DNA of 46,598 nt, taken from NCBI GenBank assembly GCA_018652595.1, contig JABIBU010000018.1:1-46598 (forward strand). Direction: 5' to 3'. Positions 1-11,757 of this stretch are shown here, piece by piece. Positions within the stretch are counted from its first letter, which is position 1; every line of letters begins with the position of its first letter. The DNA comes from Candidatus Magasanikiibacteriota bacterium (GTDB lineage Bacteria > Patescibacteriota > Patescibacteriia > Magasanikbacterales > UBA922). The position numbers and the translations under genes were made by a program. The notes below the pieces were generated by a model, which worked only from the letters and a program-made list of their open reading frames with translations, ran no database searches and was not told where the DNA came from.

Positions 1-2120
<2,120 letters not shown>

Positions 2121-2192
2121 CTGCGAAAACACAAAATTGTGCTTTTATTATGAAACCACCCGAAAAAAAATGGTTTCATATATTTGTACTTG

Positions 2193-2311
2193 CCACATTA
2201 TAGATGACCGTAGCCATTTATATGTGGTATGCCACGCGATGACCTTAGCCATCTTGCGTGGTCTTTTCCTCTATATCCACGATTATCCAATGTCGGTCGA
2301 ATAATACGTGG
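2193..2311 (-). promoter_or_regulatory. 23S rRNA leader with three consecutive CCAC...GTGG stem-loops
   Basis: Inverted repeats at 2193-2227, 2232-2261 and 2277-2311, each closed by CCAC(N)/(N)GTGG. The first two share the internal motif GATGACC(G/T)TAGCCAT. Confidence 0.55.
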
Positions 2312-2445
2312 TCTGCTTTTAAACTTGAACTCTATTAAATTGTAATGAACCAATTACTTTCCAAAGCTTTCGTTACATATCACACTGATATATTCCACTG
2401 AAATGAAATGCATTAGTGTAATCTGTTTTGATTAATTCTATAAAA

Positions 2446-2471
2446 AAAGACTGCTAGCAAGCAGTCGGGTA
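2446..2471 (-). terminator. Rho-independent terminator between the M23 gene and 23S
   Basis: Reverse complement GACTGC-TTGCTA-GCAGTC-TTTTTTT. Confidence 0.75.
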
Positions 2472-2674
2472 ACAATAAATTGTCTGCCCTAATTGCTTGG
2501 AATCTGCGAGTATAATTTTATAGAAGTAAACATTAGCTTGGTTGTTATGTTTATCTAGTGTTTTATACCCAGAGGTCCAAACGAAGTTAGGACTTGGTCG
2601 TCTTATTAGACGCTCAGCCATTTTACTATATTAATAGAACCTTGTCAAGCGAGTGGGTGTGGATAGATTGTGGG

Positions 2675-3862
2675 TTAATTCAACCTCTGATCCAACCCTC
2701 TCATAACCATCTCAAATTCTGCCTTTTTCTCCTCTCTAACCGGGTCTCCTGGAGGCAGATCTACTTGGGCTGGATTGACCAATGTACCATGTTTTCTAAT
2801 CTGATAGTGCAAATGCGGTCCAGTAGACCAACCAGTAGACCCCACATAGCCAATTACTTGCCCCTGAACGACTTTTGAGCCGTATCTGATACCTTTTGCG
2901 TATGCCGATAGATGCGCGTACTGAGTCTCATAAACATCATTGTGATGAATATCTATATAATTTCCATAACCAGTTTTCCAGCCAGCAAAAGTAACGGTCC
3001 CATTGCCCACTGCCATGATAGGTGTACCAGCAGATGCAGCATAATCAATTGCTCTGTGCGGACCAGTATTTTGAGTTACAGGATGAAAACGCGCATAAGT
3101 AAATCCAGATGAAATATATTTATATTTAAGTGGTGCTTTCAAAAACTGCTTGATCATAGCCTCGCCTGCTTCATTATAATAAACAAGTTTTCCTTCATCG
3201 TTTTCAAATAAATATGCTTTGAATTCTTCACCAGCATTGGTAAAGCTTCCTGCCAAGACTTTATTTATTCCAACATACTCACCATCACGATACCTTTCTT
3301 CAAATAAAACTTTGAAACTATCACCCTTTCTCACTTCTACAGAAAAGTCCACTGTCCATGCAAAAATGTCGGCAAACTCCAAAATCAATTCTTCGGTGAG
3401 CCCAGCATCAAGCCCAGCCAACCATAAAGACTCTTCAATTGTTCCAGATAATTTATTTGTTTTTATTTCATATTCAATATCGATTTTCTCACTTTTATAT
3501 TCTCCATTTTCTAATGAAACGTGCACAATTTCTTCCTTGTCTTTTTCGTACTCAAAATATTTTAACTGGCCAAGATCATCATAAGCAAATCGAAGTGGTT
3601 GACCAAGTCTAATGCTAGTAAAGTCATATGTAGAAGATGAGGAATCTAATATCTCCAGCATATCTGCATAGCCAATTCCATAGTCTTCCAAAATGGTAGC
3701 AAATGTATCGCCATCTTCCACCTGGCAATCCTTGATTTCAAACTGTGGCTCAGACGGCAATAATATTTCTTCTTCTTTTTGCAAATCTTCCACACTCAAA
3801 ATACTACATCCGGACAGAAATACTGAAAAAACCAAAATTGTTAAAATAAAAACTTTATTCAT
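2675..3862 (-). CDS. M23-family metallopeptidase lipoprotein
   Basis: LSGC lipobox; C-terminal HRAIDYAASAGTPIMAVGNGTVTFAG...YAHLSAYAKG...GSTGWSTGPHLHYQI is the M23/LytM signature. Confidence 0.92.
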   Translation of the reverse strand: MNKVFILTILVFSVFLSGCSILSVEDLQKEEEILLPSEPQFEIKDCQVEDGDTFATILEDYGIGYADMLEILDSSSSTYDFTSIRLGQPLRFAYDDLGQLKYFEYEKDKEEIVHVSLENGEYKSEKIDIEYEIKTNKLSGTIEESLWLAGLDAGLTEELILEFADIFAWTVDFSVEVRKGDSFKVLFEERYRDGEYVGINKVLAGSFTNAGEEFKAYLFENDEGKLVYYNEAGEAMIKQFLKAPLKYKYISSGFTYARFHPVTQNTGPHRAIDYAASAGTPIMAVGNGTVTFAGWKTGYGNYIDIHHNDVYETQYAHLSAYAKGIRYGSKVVQGQVIGYVGSTGWSTGPHLHYQIRKHGTLVNPAQVDLPPGDPVREEKKAEFEMVMRGLDQRLN

Positions 3863-3910
3863 AGTTTGTATATTCTACCTGAAGATGAAAAATATTTCAA
3901 GAATACAAAA

Positions 3911-3964
3911 TTGACCTAGTCATAATGTAGCGATGTAATGCTACATCGCTACAGACTATGTCAA
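3911..3964. repeat. Long near-perfect palindrome
   Basis: TTGAC-C-TAGTC-ATAA-TGTAGCGATGTA-ATGC-TACATCGCTACA-GACTA-T-GTCAA. Confidence 0.8.
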
Positions 3965-4030
3965 TTATCATTTTTTCCAAAGCAATTTAAAATAAGCTCT
4001 ATAATCATCTAAGATTTTTCTATACCCCTC

Positions 4031-4059
4031 TTGATAAATTTTAAATAAAGTGTTACATT
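4031..4059 (+). promoter_or_regulatory. Sigma70-like promoter of the 4106 gene
   Basis: TTGATA (4031-4036), 17 nt, TACATT (4054-4059). Confidence 0.55.
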
Positions 4060-4105
4060 ATCCTTGATGCCGGCTCTAACATTAACTGATAACTAGGAGG
4101 ATACA

Positions 4106-4441
4106 ATGTGTGCGACACTACAACAAGAACCACGACTGCATCAACCGGTGAAATTCAAGCGGGTACGTCATGCTCTAGACATGGTTACTCTCGCTACAAT
4201 CACCACAGATGGATCACGTCTCAAGATGTCACACAAAAACATGGAACTGTGTAGCTGCATTCATCTAACCAAGGCCCAACTGTTCGAGATGATGAGTAGA
4301 GCCCAACGAGGCACAAACAAAAAGCTGGGGGTGCTCTATCTCTACAACGAACACAATGAGATCTTCTGGAACATGTTTTATCACTTCGGTTCCTACAAGA
4401 AGTGTCTCCTGGCTTTCCGTGCCCATCAAATGGCACAATAA
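4106..4441 (+). CDS. Hypothetical protein (111 aa), composition outlier
   Basis: Strong Shine-Dalgarno AGGAGG just upstream of ATG, plausible promoter and a terminator hairpin downstream. No recognised domain. Confidence 0.65.
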   Translation: MCATLQQEPRLHQPVKFKRVRHALDMVTLATITTDGSRLKMSHKNMELCSCIHLTKAQLFEMMSRAQRGTNKKLGVLYLYNEHNEIFWNMFYHFGSYKKCLLAFRAHQMAQ

Positions 4442-4510
4442 GGAGAACCCCTCCAACCATCGTGTTCCGTTCTCGCTATCGCTAGAATATCAGCATGGTT
4501 GGGGACAGAA

Positions 4511-4545
4511 CAAAAACAACCTAAAAAGGTTGTTTTTGTTTTATT
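4511..4545 (+). terminator. Terminator after the 111-aa ORF
   Basis: AAAAACAACCT-AAAA-AGGTTGTTTTTGTTTT. Confidence 0.8.
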
Positions 4546-4640
4546 AAATAACCCCATCACCATCACGGTGCCAACGGTATAGCTCTTGTATGTGGATAAA
4601 TGCTATTGCGTTAATATTAAAAGAAGACAGTGATTTGATT

Positions 4641-4793
4641 ATCCCCTCTTGAGGGGGGTGCCCGACCTGCCCGCCATTGCCTGCAAGGCATGGCAGGCGG
4701 GAGGGTGGGGTGTGTTCGTCAACGCTGACTTACACCAACCAACACACCCCAAGCCCCGATGCGAATCGGGGTCTTACCCCTCTCAAGAGGGGA
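4641..4793. repeat. Nested inverted-repeat (MITE/REP-like) element
   Basis: Outer TCCCCTCTTGAG at the left end and CTCAAGAGGGGA at the right end are exact reverse complements. Contains inner GGGGTGTGTT/AACACACCCC and the CCTGCCCGCC...GGCAGGCGGG palindrome (4666-4701). Confidence 0.6.
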
Positions 4794-4795
4794 CA

Positions 4796-4823
4796 AAAAA
4801 TCGCCCATTAGGGCGATTTTTGT
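4796..4823 (-). terminator. Terminator of the copA unit
   Basis: AAAAATCGCCC-ATTA-GGGCGATTTTT. Confidence 0.75.
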
Positions 4824-4838
4824 GATATGTGATATGTG

Positions 4839-7034
4839 TTATAATTTCCTCCTCTTCAACAACAACGAATTCAAAACAACTGATACACTACTCAGCGCCA
4901 TGGCTAGCCCAGCAAACTCAGCGCGAAGTAATCCCAATGCGGCAATTGGAATGCCAACACTATTATAAAACAAAGCCCAGAATAAGTTTTGTTTTATTTT
5001 GCTCATCGTCTGACGACTAAGCCTGATTGCTTTGCCCACATCTTGTAAGTCATTTTTGACAAGTATTACTCCACCAGTTTCAATTGCCACATCAGTCCCA
5101 GCTCCCATTGCAATCCCGAGATCAGCTTGGGCCAAAGCCGGAGCATCATTGATACCATCACCGACCATTACTACTTTTTTATTTTGTCCCTGCATCTCTT
5201 TTATAATCTTAAGTTTTTCTTCCGGACGCACGCGAGCTCGCCATTCTTTTATACCCAATTCATCTGCAATTGCCTCGGCGGTTTTATTATTGTCCCCCGT
5301 CGCCATGATTGGAATCAGGTTTAAGCCAATTAAATCCTCGATTGCTTTCTTGCTAGTTTCTTTTACTTTGTCAGCCAAAGACATGTAACCAGCAAATTCA
5401 TTAGCAATCGCAATCATTAGAACCGTTCGACCCTGTTCTTCTTCGGCGATCATGTCGTCTTTTAATTCTGCGTAAGAAACTTTATTTTCTTTCATAAATT
5501 CGCCATTACCAATCAAAACCTTCTTTCCTTCTACTGTCGCACTTACACCCCTTCCAACTTCAGCTGAAAAATTCTCCACTGACAAAAATTCCAACTTTTC
5601 TTCTTTTGCCTTTCTAACAACAGACTCAGCCAACGGATGCTCTGATTTATTTTCCACAGAACCAACAATCTGTAATATTTGTTCCGTTTTCCATTTTCCA
5701 TACTCTCTGATATTCATTACTTCTGGCTTACCCTCAGTCAAAGTCCCTGTCTTATCAAACACAACAGTATCCACTCCTCCAGCAATTTCCAAGGCTTCTC
5801 CGCCCTTGATCAAAATTCCGTTCTCCGCCCCCTTGCCAGTTCCGACAATAATCGCGGTCGGTGTAGCCAACCCCAATGCACACGGACACGCAATCACAAG
5901 CACAGCGGTAAATGTCATTAGTGCAGTGACAAAAGGTGCCCCTACAACAAAGTACCAAATTACAAAAGTAATAATAGCAATCGTCACAACACTTGGCACA
6001 AATATAGAGGAAACTCGGTCAGCAAATCTCTGGATTGGTGCTTTTGATCCTTGGGCCTCTTCTACTACTTTTATAATATGAGACAAAACAGTATCCTTTC
6101 CAATTTTGGTCGCTTTGAAAGTAAAACTACCCGTCTTATTTATCGTAGCCCCTACTACTTTTTCGCCGACAGTTTTTTCTACTGGAATACTCTCACCAGA
6201 TATCATAGATTCATCTACACTGGAGTGACCTTCTGTCACCACACCGTCTACTGGAATTTTTTCTCCTGGACGAACCACAACTAGATCCCCGACCTTAACT
6301 TCTTCAATTGGCACATCGACTTCTTTACCATCTCTCACAACACGTGCAGTTTTGGCTTGCAGGCCAATTAATTTCTTTATCGCATCACCAGCCTTGCCTT
6401 TTACACGTGCTTCTAGCCACTTGCCAAGAACTACGAAAGTAATTAGAAGTGCGGAAGTCTCAAAAAATACTTCGCCCTCTACTAGATAAGTAGTAGCTAG
6501 AGAGTAAAAATAAGCCGCACTTGTTCCTAGTGCAATAAGCGTATCCATGTTGGCAGTTTTGTTTTTGAGTCCATACCAAGCACCACGATAAAATCTAAAA
6601 CCAATAAAAAATTGCACAATACCGGCAAGTACCGACTGGATTACCTTGCTCATAAATGACATGTCCATAAGCACCATGGCCAAAACCAAAACAGGCAAAC
6701 TCAAAATCAATCCCAAAATAAATTGGTTTCTTTCTTTTTTTATTTCTGCTTCTTTTACCATAGCTGCGTGATCGTGCCCCCCACCAGACATCTTATGGCC
6801 ATCGCCGTGTTCCATTTTTTTCATATCTTCAATAACCTCGTAACCACTATCTTTGATTACTTTCTTGACTGCCACATCATCTGCCTCATTTTCAAACTCA
6901 ACCGTAGCTTTCTCTGTGGCATAATTTACATTGGCATTTTTGACGATAGAAGTTTTGTTAAGTTTTTTTTCTATTGTCAGAGCACACGAAGCACAGTGCA
7001 TGCCTTTAATTTTGTATTCTTGTTTATTTGTCAT
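4839..7034 (-). CDS. copA: Copper-translocating P1B-type ATPase with N-terminal HMA domain
   Basis: GMHCASC HMA motif, [12 protein letters not shown] (CPC), [37 protein letters not shown]. Confidence 0.95.
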   Translation of the reverse strand: MTNKQEYKIKGMHCASCALTIEKKLNKTSIVKNANVNYATEKATVEFENEADDVAVKKVIKDSGYEVIEDMKKMEHGDGHKMSGGGHDHAAMVKEAEIKKERNQFILGLILSLPVLVLAMVLMDMSFMSKVIQSVLAGIVQFFIGFRFYRGAWYGLKNKTANMDTLIALGTSAAYFYSLATTYLVEGEVFFETSALLITFVVLGKWLEARVKGKAGDAIKKLIGLQAKTARVVRDGKEVDVPIEEVKVGDLVVVRPGEKIPVDGVVTEGHSSVDESMISGESIPVEKTVGEKVVGATINKTGSFTFKATKIGKDTVLSHIIKVVEEAQGSKAPIQRFADRVSSIFVPSVVTIAIITFVIWYFVVGAPFVTALMTFTAVLVIACPCALGLATPTAIIVGTGKGAENGILIKGGEALEIAGGVDTVVFDKTGTLTEGKPEVMNIREYGKWKTEQILQIVGSVENKSEHPLAESVVRKAKEEKLEFLSVENFSAEVGRGVSATVEGKKVLIGNGEFMKENKVSYAELKDDMIAEEEQGRTVLMIAIANEFAGYMSLADKVKETSKKAIEDLIGLNLIPIMATGDNNKTAEAIADELGIKEWRARVRPEEKLKIIKEMQGQNKKVVMVGDGINDAPALAQADLGIAMGAGTDVAIETGGVILVKNDLQDVGKAIRLSRQTMSKIKQNLFWALFYNSVGIPIAALGLLRAEFAGLAMALSSVSVVLNSLLLKRRKL

Positions 7035-7048
7035 AAGCTAATATTAAT

Positions 7049-8377
7049 TTATTCAACTATAAACTTGCCCCTCACCATCCCCATCCAACAACTAAACCCA
7101 ATCGTACCGACTTCGTCAGGAGTAAACTCAACTATATTTTCACCACGTACAATCTTTTTGCTTATTCCAAAGTCTGGAACAATAATTTTGTTTGTACATC
7201 CAGTAGCACCATCACCATCAATAATCCATTTTACTGGCACATCCTTTTTCAACTTTATCACCTGTGGTTCAAATCCGTAGTAGCCAATCTTTGTTTTTAC
7301 AACCTGCTCATCACCACTTATCTGTGATTCCGAAGTGTTACCACTATTAGCAGTGACACCACTACCAACTCCCAACATTGCTAGGCCTGATTGTAGCGTA
7401 TAAAAGGCAAATACTACTATTAGTATACCAATTATTAGCTGAAAAACAACCTTTTTTTTGTTTTTTGCACGACTACTAGCAATGCCAAGTGTCAAGAGTA
7501 TTGGCAAGGTACCGAGAGCAAACAAAAACATAGTAAATGCCCCGACCCAAAAACTACCAGATGACAAAGCAAAAAGTTGCATACTCTGAGTAAAACCACA
7601 CGGCAAAAAGAAGGTTATTCCACCAAGTAAAATTGGTGCCAGTTTATGTTCAGATTCTTTTATCCTGTTCCAAGTCTTCATTATTCCACGCGGCATTCTA
7701 ATTCCGACTGAAGATATAGAAGGAAACAAGCCAACAATATTCAATCCCAACCATGCCAAAATTACAGCCAAAACAACAGTCATTATAGCTGTGACTCTGA
7801 GCGAAATACTAAACCAACCACCAACCATTCCCAAAAGCCCACCCAGAACGAAGAAGGTTGCTAGGCGACCCAGATGAAATATCAAATGCGGTCTAACACT
7901 GGCTTTGTAAAAACTACCCTGCGTCTTATACTTGGAAGCAAATGACATCACCACCGCACCCACAATTGCCAAGCAAGTGGACATAGACGCTACAATTCCC
8001 ACTACAAAAGCCATACCAAAACTAACCTCGCTTGCATCAATTTCAAGTAATCTCATCACACCAATCCATTTCAAATACTTAAACACTATATAGATTCCCA
8101 AAAGCGACAAAAAAGCATAAAACCATTGTGTTTTATTAGCTTTTAGCTGCTTTTTTATAGGCTCTTCCGAAGCATCATAACCTAATTTTTTTATCTTTTC
8201 TATCACCTCAGGAATGTTCAGGTTGCCCCTATAACTAATTTTGGCTGTTTTCTTTTTGCTACACACAACCACATGATCTATTTCTTTAATTTCATTTAAT
8301 TCATCAGTTATTATTATTTCACACGAAGTGCAGGTCATACCCGCAATATGTACTATTTTTTTATTTTTCTTAGACAT
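7049..8377 (-). CDS. HMA domain - TauE/SafE-like (UreH/CcdA-type) membrane domain - C-terminal cupredoxin-like domain fusion
   Basis: GMTCTSC at the N-terminus; six-TM-like core with LPCGFTQSMQL; C-terminal GYYGFEPQVIKLKKDVPVKWIID...FTPDEVGTIGFSCWMGMVRGKFIVE. Confidence 0.85.
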   Translation of the reverse strand: MSKKNKKIVHIAGMTCTSCEIIITDELNEIKEIDHVVVCSKKKTAKISYRGNLNIPEVIEKIKKLGYDASEEPIKKQLKANKTQWFYAFLSLLGIYIVFKYLKWIGVMRLLEIDASEVSFGMAFVVGIVASMSTCLAIVGAVVMSFASKYKTQGSFYKASVRPHLIFHLGRLATFFVLGGLLGMVGGWFSISLRVTAIMTVVLAVILAWLGLNIVGLFPSISSVGIRMPRGIMKTWNRIKESEHKLAPILLGGITFFLPCGFTQSMQLFALSSGSFWVGAFTMFLFALGTLPILLTLGIASSRAKNKKKVVFQLIIGILIVVFAFYTLQSGLAMLGVGSGVTANSGNTSESQISGDEQVVKTKIGYYGFEPQVIKLKKDVPVKWIIDGDGATGCTNKIIVPDFGISKKIVRGENIVEFTPDEVGTIGFSCWMGMVRGKFIVE

Positions 8378-8389
8378 AAATTAATTAAT

Positions 8390-8845
8390 TTAAGTAGATA
8401 CTTTATACTTTTCGTCAATTATTTTTTGAATTTCTTCCAGGTGCTCAAGTCCGACTTCTTCGGCAATTGCTGGTGCAAAATACTTTTTCAAATATTTATT
8501 ACCATGACCCTCCAATATTTCACCAATACACTCGCCACATGGATGTACGCCATTTACAATGTCTTCTAGACAACTACAGGTCGCACCCTCACCATGTCCA
8601 GGTGTCTTTTCAATACAATATGTACAAGGTGTGACTAGACAACACGCATAATCACCCTGAGCAATTAGCTTACTTATAATAGAATCCCGTTGCTCTAAGA
8701 AAGACAACCTCTGCCCTTCCATGTCCATCTCGCCCATCAATATATGGCCAAAACTCATCATACCCATTATCAGGAATGACGCAGTTAGTAGCACTGATAA
8801 AACTATTATAACACGTAATTGCCATTTTTGTTTCTTATTTTCCAT
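8390..8845 (-). CDS. Membrane-anchored Cys-rich protein of the copper cluster, unknown function
   Basis: N-terminal TM followed by DYACCLVTPCTYCIE...ATCSCLEDIVNGVHPCGECIGE. Confidence 0.8.
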   Translation of the reverse strand: MENKKQKWQLRVIIVLSVLLTASFLIMGMMSFGHILMGEMDMEGQRLSFLEQRDSIISKLIAQGDYACCLVTPCTYCIEKTPGHGEGATCSCLEDIVNGVHPCGECIGEILEGHGNKYLKKYFAPAIAEEVGLEHLEEIQKIIDEKYKVST

Positions 8846-8862
8846 AATTTATAGTTTTAATT

Positions 8863-9339
8863 TTAGTAAAGCCCAAATACTTCAGTCCCGGTGGCAGTGA
8901 GGGAATAAATTTTGAATGGCTCTATTTTTTTACCAGGCATACCTGGAGACCCGGCTGGCATATCTGGCAAGGCTATTCCAGAAATATCTGGCCTGTCTTT
9001 TAGTAGCTGATCAACAACCTCTATAGGAATGTGACCCTCGACCACATAATCATCCACTATCGTAGTGTGACAACTTTCCATGTTGACAGGAACACCATAT
9101 TTTTCCTTTACACTATTCATATCCTTTGTGCTTTTTACTTCCACATCATAACCATTTTTTTCTAGATAAGAAATATACTTTACACAACAACCGCACAGAG
9201 GTGATTTGTAAACTACAGCCTTCTTTAGGTTTTCAGTGTCTTTGTTGTTTCCAGAATTATTACCCGCCAAAACAAAACCTATTCCCAAGAGTAACAAACT
9301 AAAGATAACAAGACCTATTAATAATTTATTTGATTTCAT
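8863..9339 (-). CDS. DUF411-family metal-associated protein
   Basis: VVYKSPLCGCCVKYISYLEKNGYDVEV...VPVNMESCHTTIVDDYVVEGHIPIEVVDQLL...ALPDMPAGSPGMPG. Confidence 0.88.
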   Translation of the reverse strand: MKSNKLLIGLVIFSLLLLGIGFVLAGNNSGNNKDTENLKKAVVYKSPLCGCCVKYISYLEKNGYDVEVKSTKDMNSVKEKYGVPVNMESCHTTIVDDYVVEGHIPIEVVDQLLKDRPDISGIALPDMPAGSPGMPGKKIEPFKIYSLTATGTEVFGLY

Positions 9340-9343
9340 AAGA

Positions 9344-9895
9344 TTATTTTATTCTACATATCCCTGGTGTACATATTTTTTTTGACACTTTATGAATAGA
9401 ATATAGTAATATCAAAATTGATACCAAACTAAATTCTACTCCACGCAAAGGTAGCCACGATAAGACGGTGGTCGCTGTACTCAACCCAAGTACAGTAGAC
9501 AAAACTACCGACCCGCAAGAAGCACAACCCACACCCAAAAATCCCAAAAGAATCCCTGAGGCTCCCACCCCTCGAATTTGCTGAGTCTTCGCTCGATTAC
9601 GAAAATAATATACAACCAAAATGACATTAATAGAGGACAAAAGAGCCAGTATGATAAGCAAAAGAAATGACAAGGGGGTAAAATTTTCATTAAATTTTAT
9701 GAATGAGTAAAATAATATTTTACTCCCCTGACCAAAACTATACACATCTGAATTAAAAACTACATTCCACAAAGTCATGTTCGTTAGCCAGTGTGCAACC
9801 AACACAAATAGCAACACAACACCAAGACCAACAAACCAGTAGGTCTTAATTTTATAGATTCTCTGTAGTGATTGCAAAATGTAATCAATCCTCAT
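9344..9895 (-). CDS. Multi-TM membrane protein with conserved GVGCASCGS motif
   Basis: Hydrophobic ORF, LGFLGVGCASCGSVVLSTVLG; packed between cluster genes. Confidence 0.75.
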   Translation of the reverse strand: MRIDYILQSLQRIYKIKTYWFVGLGVVLLFVLVAHWLTNMTLWNVVFNSDVYSFGQGSKILFYSFIKFNENFTPLSFLLLIILALLSSINVILVVYYFRNRAKTQQIRGVGASGILLGFLGVGCASCGSVVLSTVLGLSTATTVLSWLPLRGVEFSLVSILILLYSIHKVSKKICTPGICRIK

Positions 9896-9906
9896 ACTTT
9901 CTCAAT

Positions 9907-10683
9907 TTATTTCAACAACGGATCAATCATTGCTTTCAATTGTCCGAATGGATAAGCACCTGATACTGGAATAGTCTGCCCATCTTCAGTAATGATCACA
10001 GAATAAGGAGTACCACGCAAACCAGCAGCGGTAGCCTCATTCAAATCAGACTGAACTTTATCTGCATACTTACCAGACTCAAGACAATTTTCAAACTTGC
10101 CAACATTCAAACCAACATATTCAGCAATTTTGGGTAATTCAGCAATATTTAACCCATCATTGGATGGTGTGATCTCATACAAACGATCTGCATATTTCCA
10201 AAAACCATCATTACCACCTAACTCACTAGCGCATTCCATTGCCTCAGCTTCTTTTCTGGCTTTTCTATGAAGAGAGTCCAATGGTGCGTGTTTATACACC
10301 CAACGAACCTGATCTCCGTACCCATCCATTACCTCAAGCATAGAGTCATGAAATCTTTTGCAAAATGGACATTCTGAATCAGAAAATTCTACAATTGTAA
10401 TTGGAGCGTCTACATTTCCTCTGATGTGATCGTCTGAAGTAATTTCAGCTAGAGCAATTTTTGTATTGCCCACACTCGGAGGTGCTGTAGGAGCTTTTGC
10501 CACTTGTGTTGGTTTGGCATTACCAGCCAAATCTGCTTCATAATTTTCGGCATCTACTGAACTCCCATTCATTACAATCCCCAACAAGATAAAAAATCCA
10601 ATTGCAAACATTACCAGGAGTCCACCCATCATTCCACCCACAAAAGTTAGTTTTGGTGATAATTTACTTAATTCTTCTTTCAT
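9907..10683 (-). CDS. DsbA-family thioredoxin-fold protein, membrane-anchored
   Basis: N-terminal TM; DAPITIVEFSDSECPFCKRFH (CxxC) ... GLRGTPYSVI cis-Pro motif. Confidence 0.92.
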   Translation of the reverse strand: MKEELSKLSPKLTFVGGMMGGLLVMFAIGFFILLGIVMNGSSVDAENYEADLAGNAKPTQVAKAPTAPPSVGNTKIALAEITSDDHIRGNVDAPITIVEFSDSECPFCKRFHDSMLEVMDGYGDQVRWVYKHAPLDSLHRKARKEAEAMECASELGGNDGFWKYADRLYEITPSNDGLNIAELPKIAEYVGLNVGKFENCLESGKYADKVQSDLNEATAAGLRGTPYSVIITEDGQTIPVSGAYPFGQLKAMIDPLLK

Positions 10684-10689
10684 ATTTTT

Positions 10690-10758
10690 ATTTTTTAGAT
10701 ATTAAAAAGACCTTACTTAAATATCCACTAGCATACTACTAATAGAAAAAGTAAGGCC
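10690..10758 (-). terminator. Possible attenuator/terminator between the 10761 gene and the dsbA-like gene
   Basis: GGCCTTACTT...AAGTAAGGTC with T-run on the - strand. Confidence 0.5.
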
Positions 10759-10760
10759 TC

Positions 10761-11153
10761 TTAAAAAACCTTAGGATTTAGTATTCCCACACTAAATAAA
10801 TTTATAAAATAATCAAACACACTAAAACCTCCGTACCTACCTCTAATATTTCTAAAATAATAAGTTATGTCGTTCTTTTTTACAGTTACAAAAAATACAA
10901 TTGATAACAAAACTGTAAGGGCTAAGAAAAAGTTTCTAAAAGAATTAACCAGAGACGCCGTTGTCATATAATTGGTAGACCCACCACTGTCCCCCGCCAT
11001 ATCACTCATACCACAAGCACTATGTCCGTCCATACTACTATTTGCACTAGACAAAACATTGTGCCAAGCTGCCCCACAACAAAACAACAAACTAAAACTA
11101 ACCGCTCCAATGAGCAGGGTCGAAAGAAAATTTTGTCGTTTAATCCAATTCAT
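10761..11153 (-). CDS. Small membrane protein of the copper cluster
   Basis: 130-aa ORF with two TM segments and a Met/His/Cys-containing loop (MDGHSACGMSDMAG). Promoter-like TTTGCA-N18-TATAAT just upstream on the - strand. Confidence 0.65.
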   Translation of the reverse strand: MNWIKRQNFLSTLLIGAVSFSLLFCCGAAWHNVLSSANSSMDGHSACGMSDMAGDSGGSTNYMTTASLVNSFRNFFLALTVLLSIVFFVTVKKNDITYYFRNIRGRYGGFSVFDYFINLFSVGILNPKVF

Positions 11154-11206
11154 ACTAAATTTGTATTTATATTATACATATATAAATAAAAAAATGCAAA
11201 TAAACA

Positions 11207-11237
11207 AAAACCACCATGTAAAGTGGTGGTTTTTGAA
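11207..11237. terminator. Bidirectional terminator splitting the copper cluster
   Basis: AAAAACCACCATG-TAAAG-TGGTGGTTTTT. Confidence 0.75.
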
Positions 11238-11251
11238 ACAGTATTTAGGTT

Positions 11252-11695
11252 TTATTTTTCCATACCTCTGAAATATTTTTTGTTTTTAAACATTTTACCT
11301 TTGTGTTCTGGAAAACCCAATTCATCAGCAATCACCTTCGCACCCTCATGGTCACCGGCCTGCTTTAGATTGTGCATTTCTACTAACCTATCAAAATTGT
11401 CTTCATTTATTACATCGAGAATATTAAATCTCTCAGCTTGTTTGACTTCTGTATAAGCTCTCCAAGTGTTGTAATCACCTCTTTCCATTATCTCTTGCAT
11501 CTCTGCGTGTTTGGCTTCCATCTGCTCTTTCATTTCAGAGCGCTTTTCTTGCATTTCAGCCTTTTTGTCTGGGTCTAAATTAAGACCCATACCCCTACCT
11601 TCTTCACCCCTAAAAGCAGCATTGGTTGCCAGCACACCAGTCAACAAAACTGCAAAAGCAACGAATGAGCTAGCTATAATATATTTTTTGTCCAT
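11252..11695 (-). CDS. Exported helical protein, possibly CpxP/heavy-metal-sensor-like
   Basis: Signal peptide, then a Met/Glu/Lys-rich helical region (DPDKKAEMQEKRSEMKEQMEAKHAEMQEIMERGDYNTW). Analogy only. Confidence 0.65.
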   Translation of the reverse strand: MDKKYIIASSFVAFAVLLTGVLATNAAFRGEEGRGMGLNLDPDKKAEMQEKRSEMKEQMEAKHAEMQEIMERGDYNTWRAYTEVKQAERFNILDVINEDNFDRLVEMHNLKQAGDHEGAKVIADELGFPEHKGKMFKNKKYFRGMEK

Positions 11696-11757
11696 ATATT
11701 TATTATTAAGTTAATTATCTTGGATCGATCACAATGTAATACGCAAATAATTAAATT

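Noticed and set aside
2540-2640. Possible tRNA or riboswitch between M23 and 23S
   Set aside because: Two small hairpins (CGTCT-AATA-AGACG and AGTCC...GGACC) but no cloverleaf or recognisable riboswitch core.
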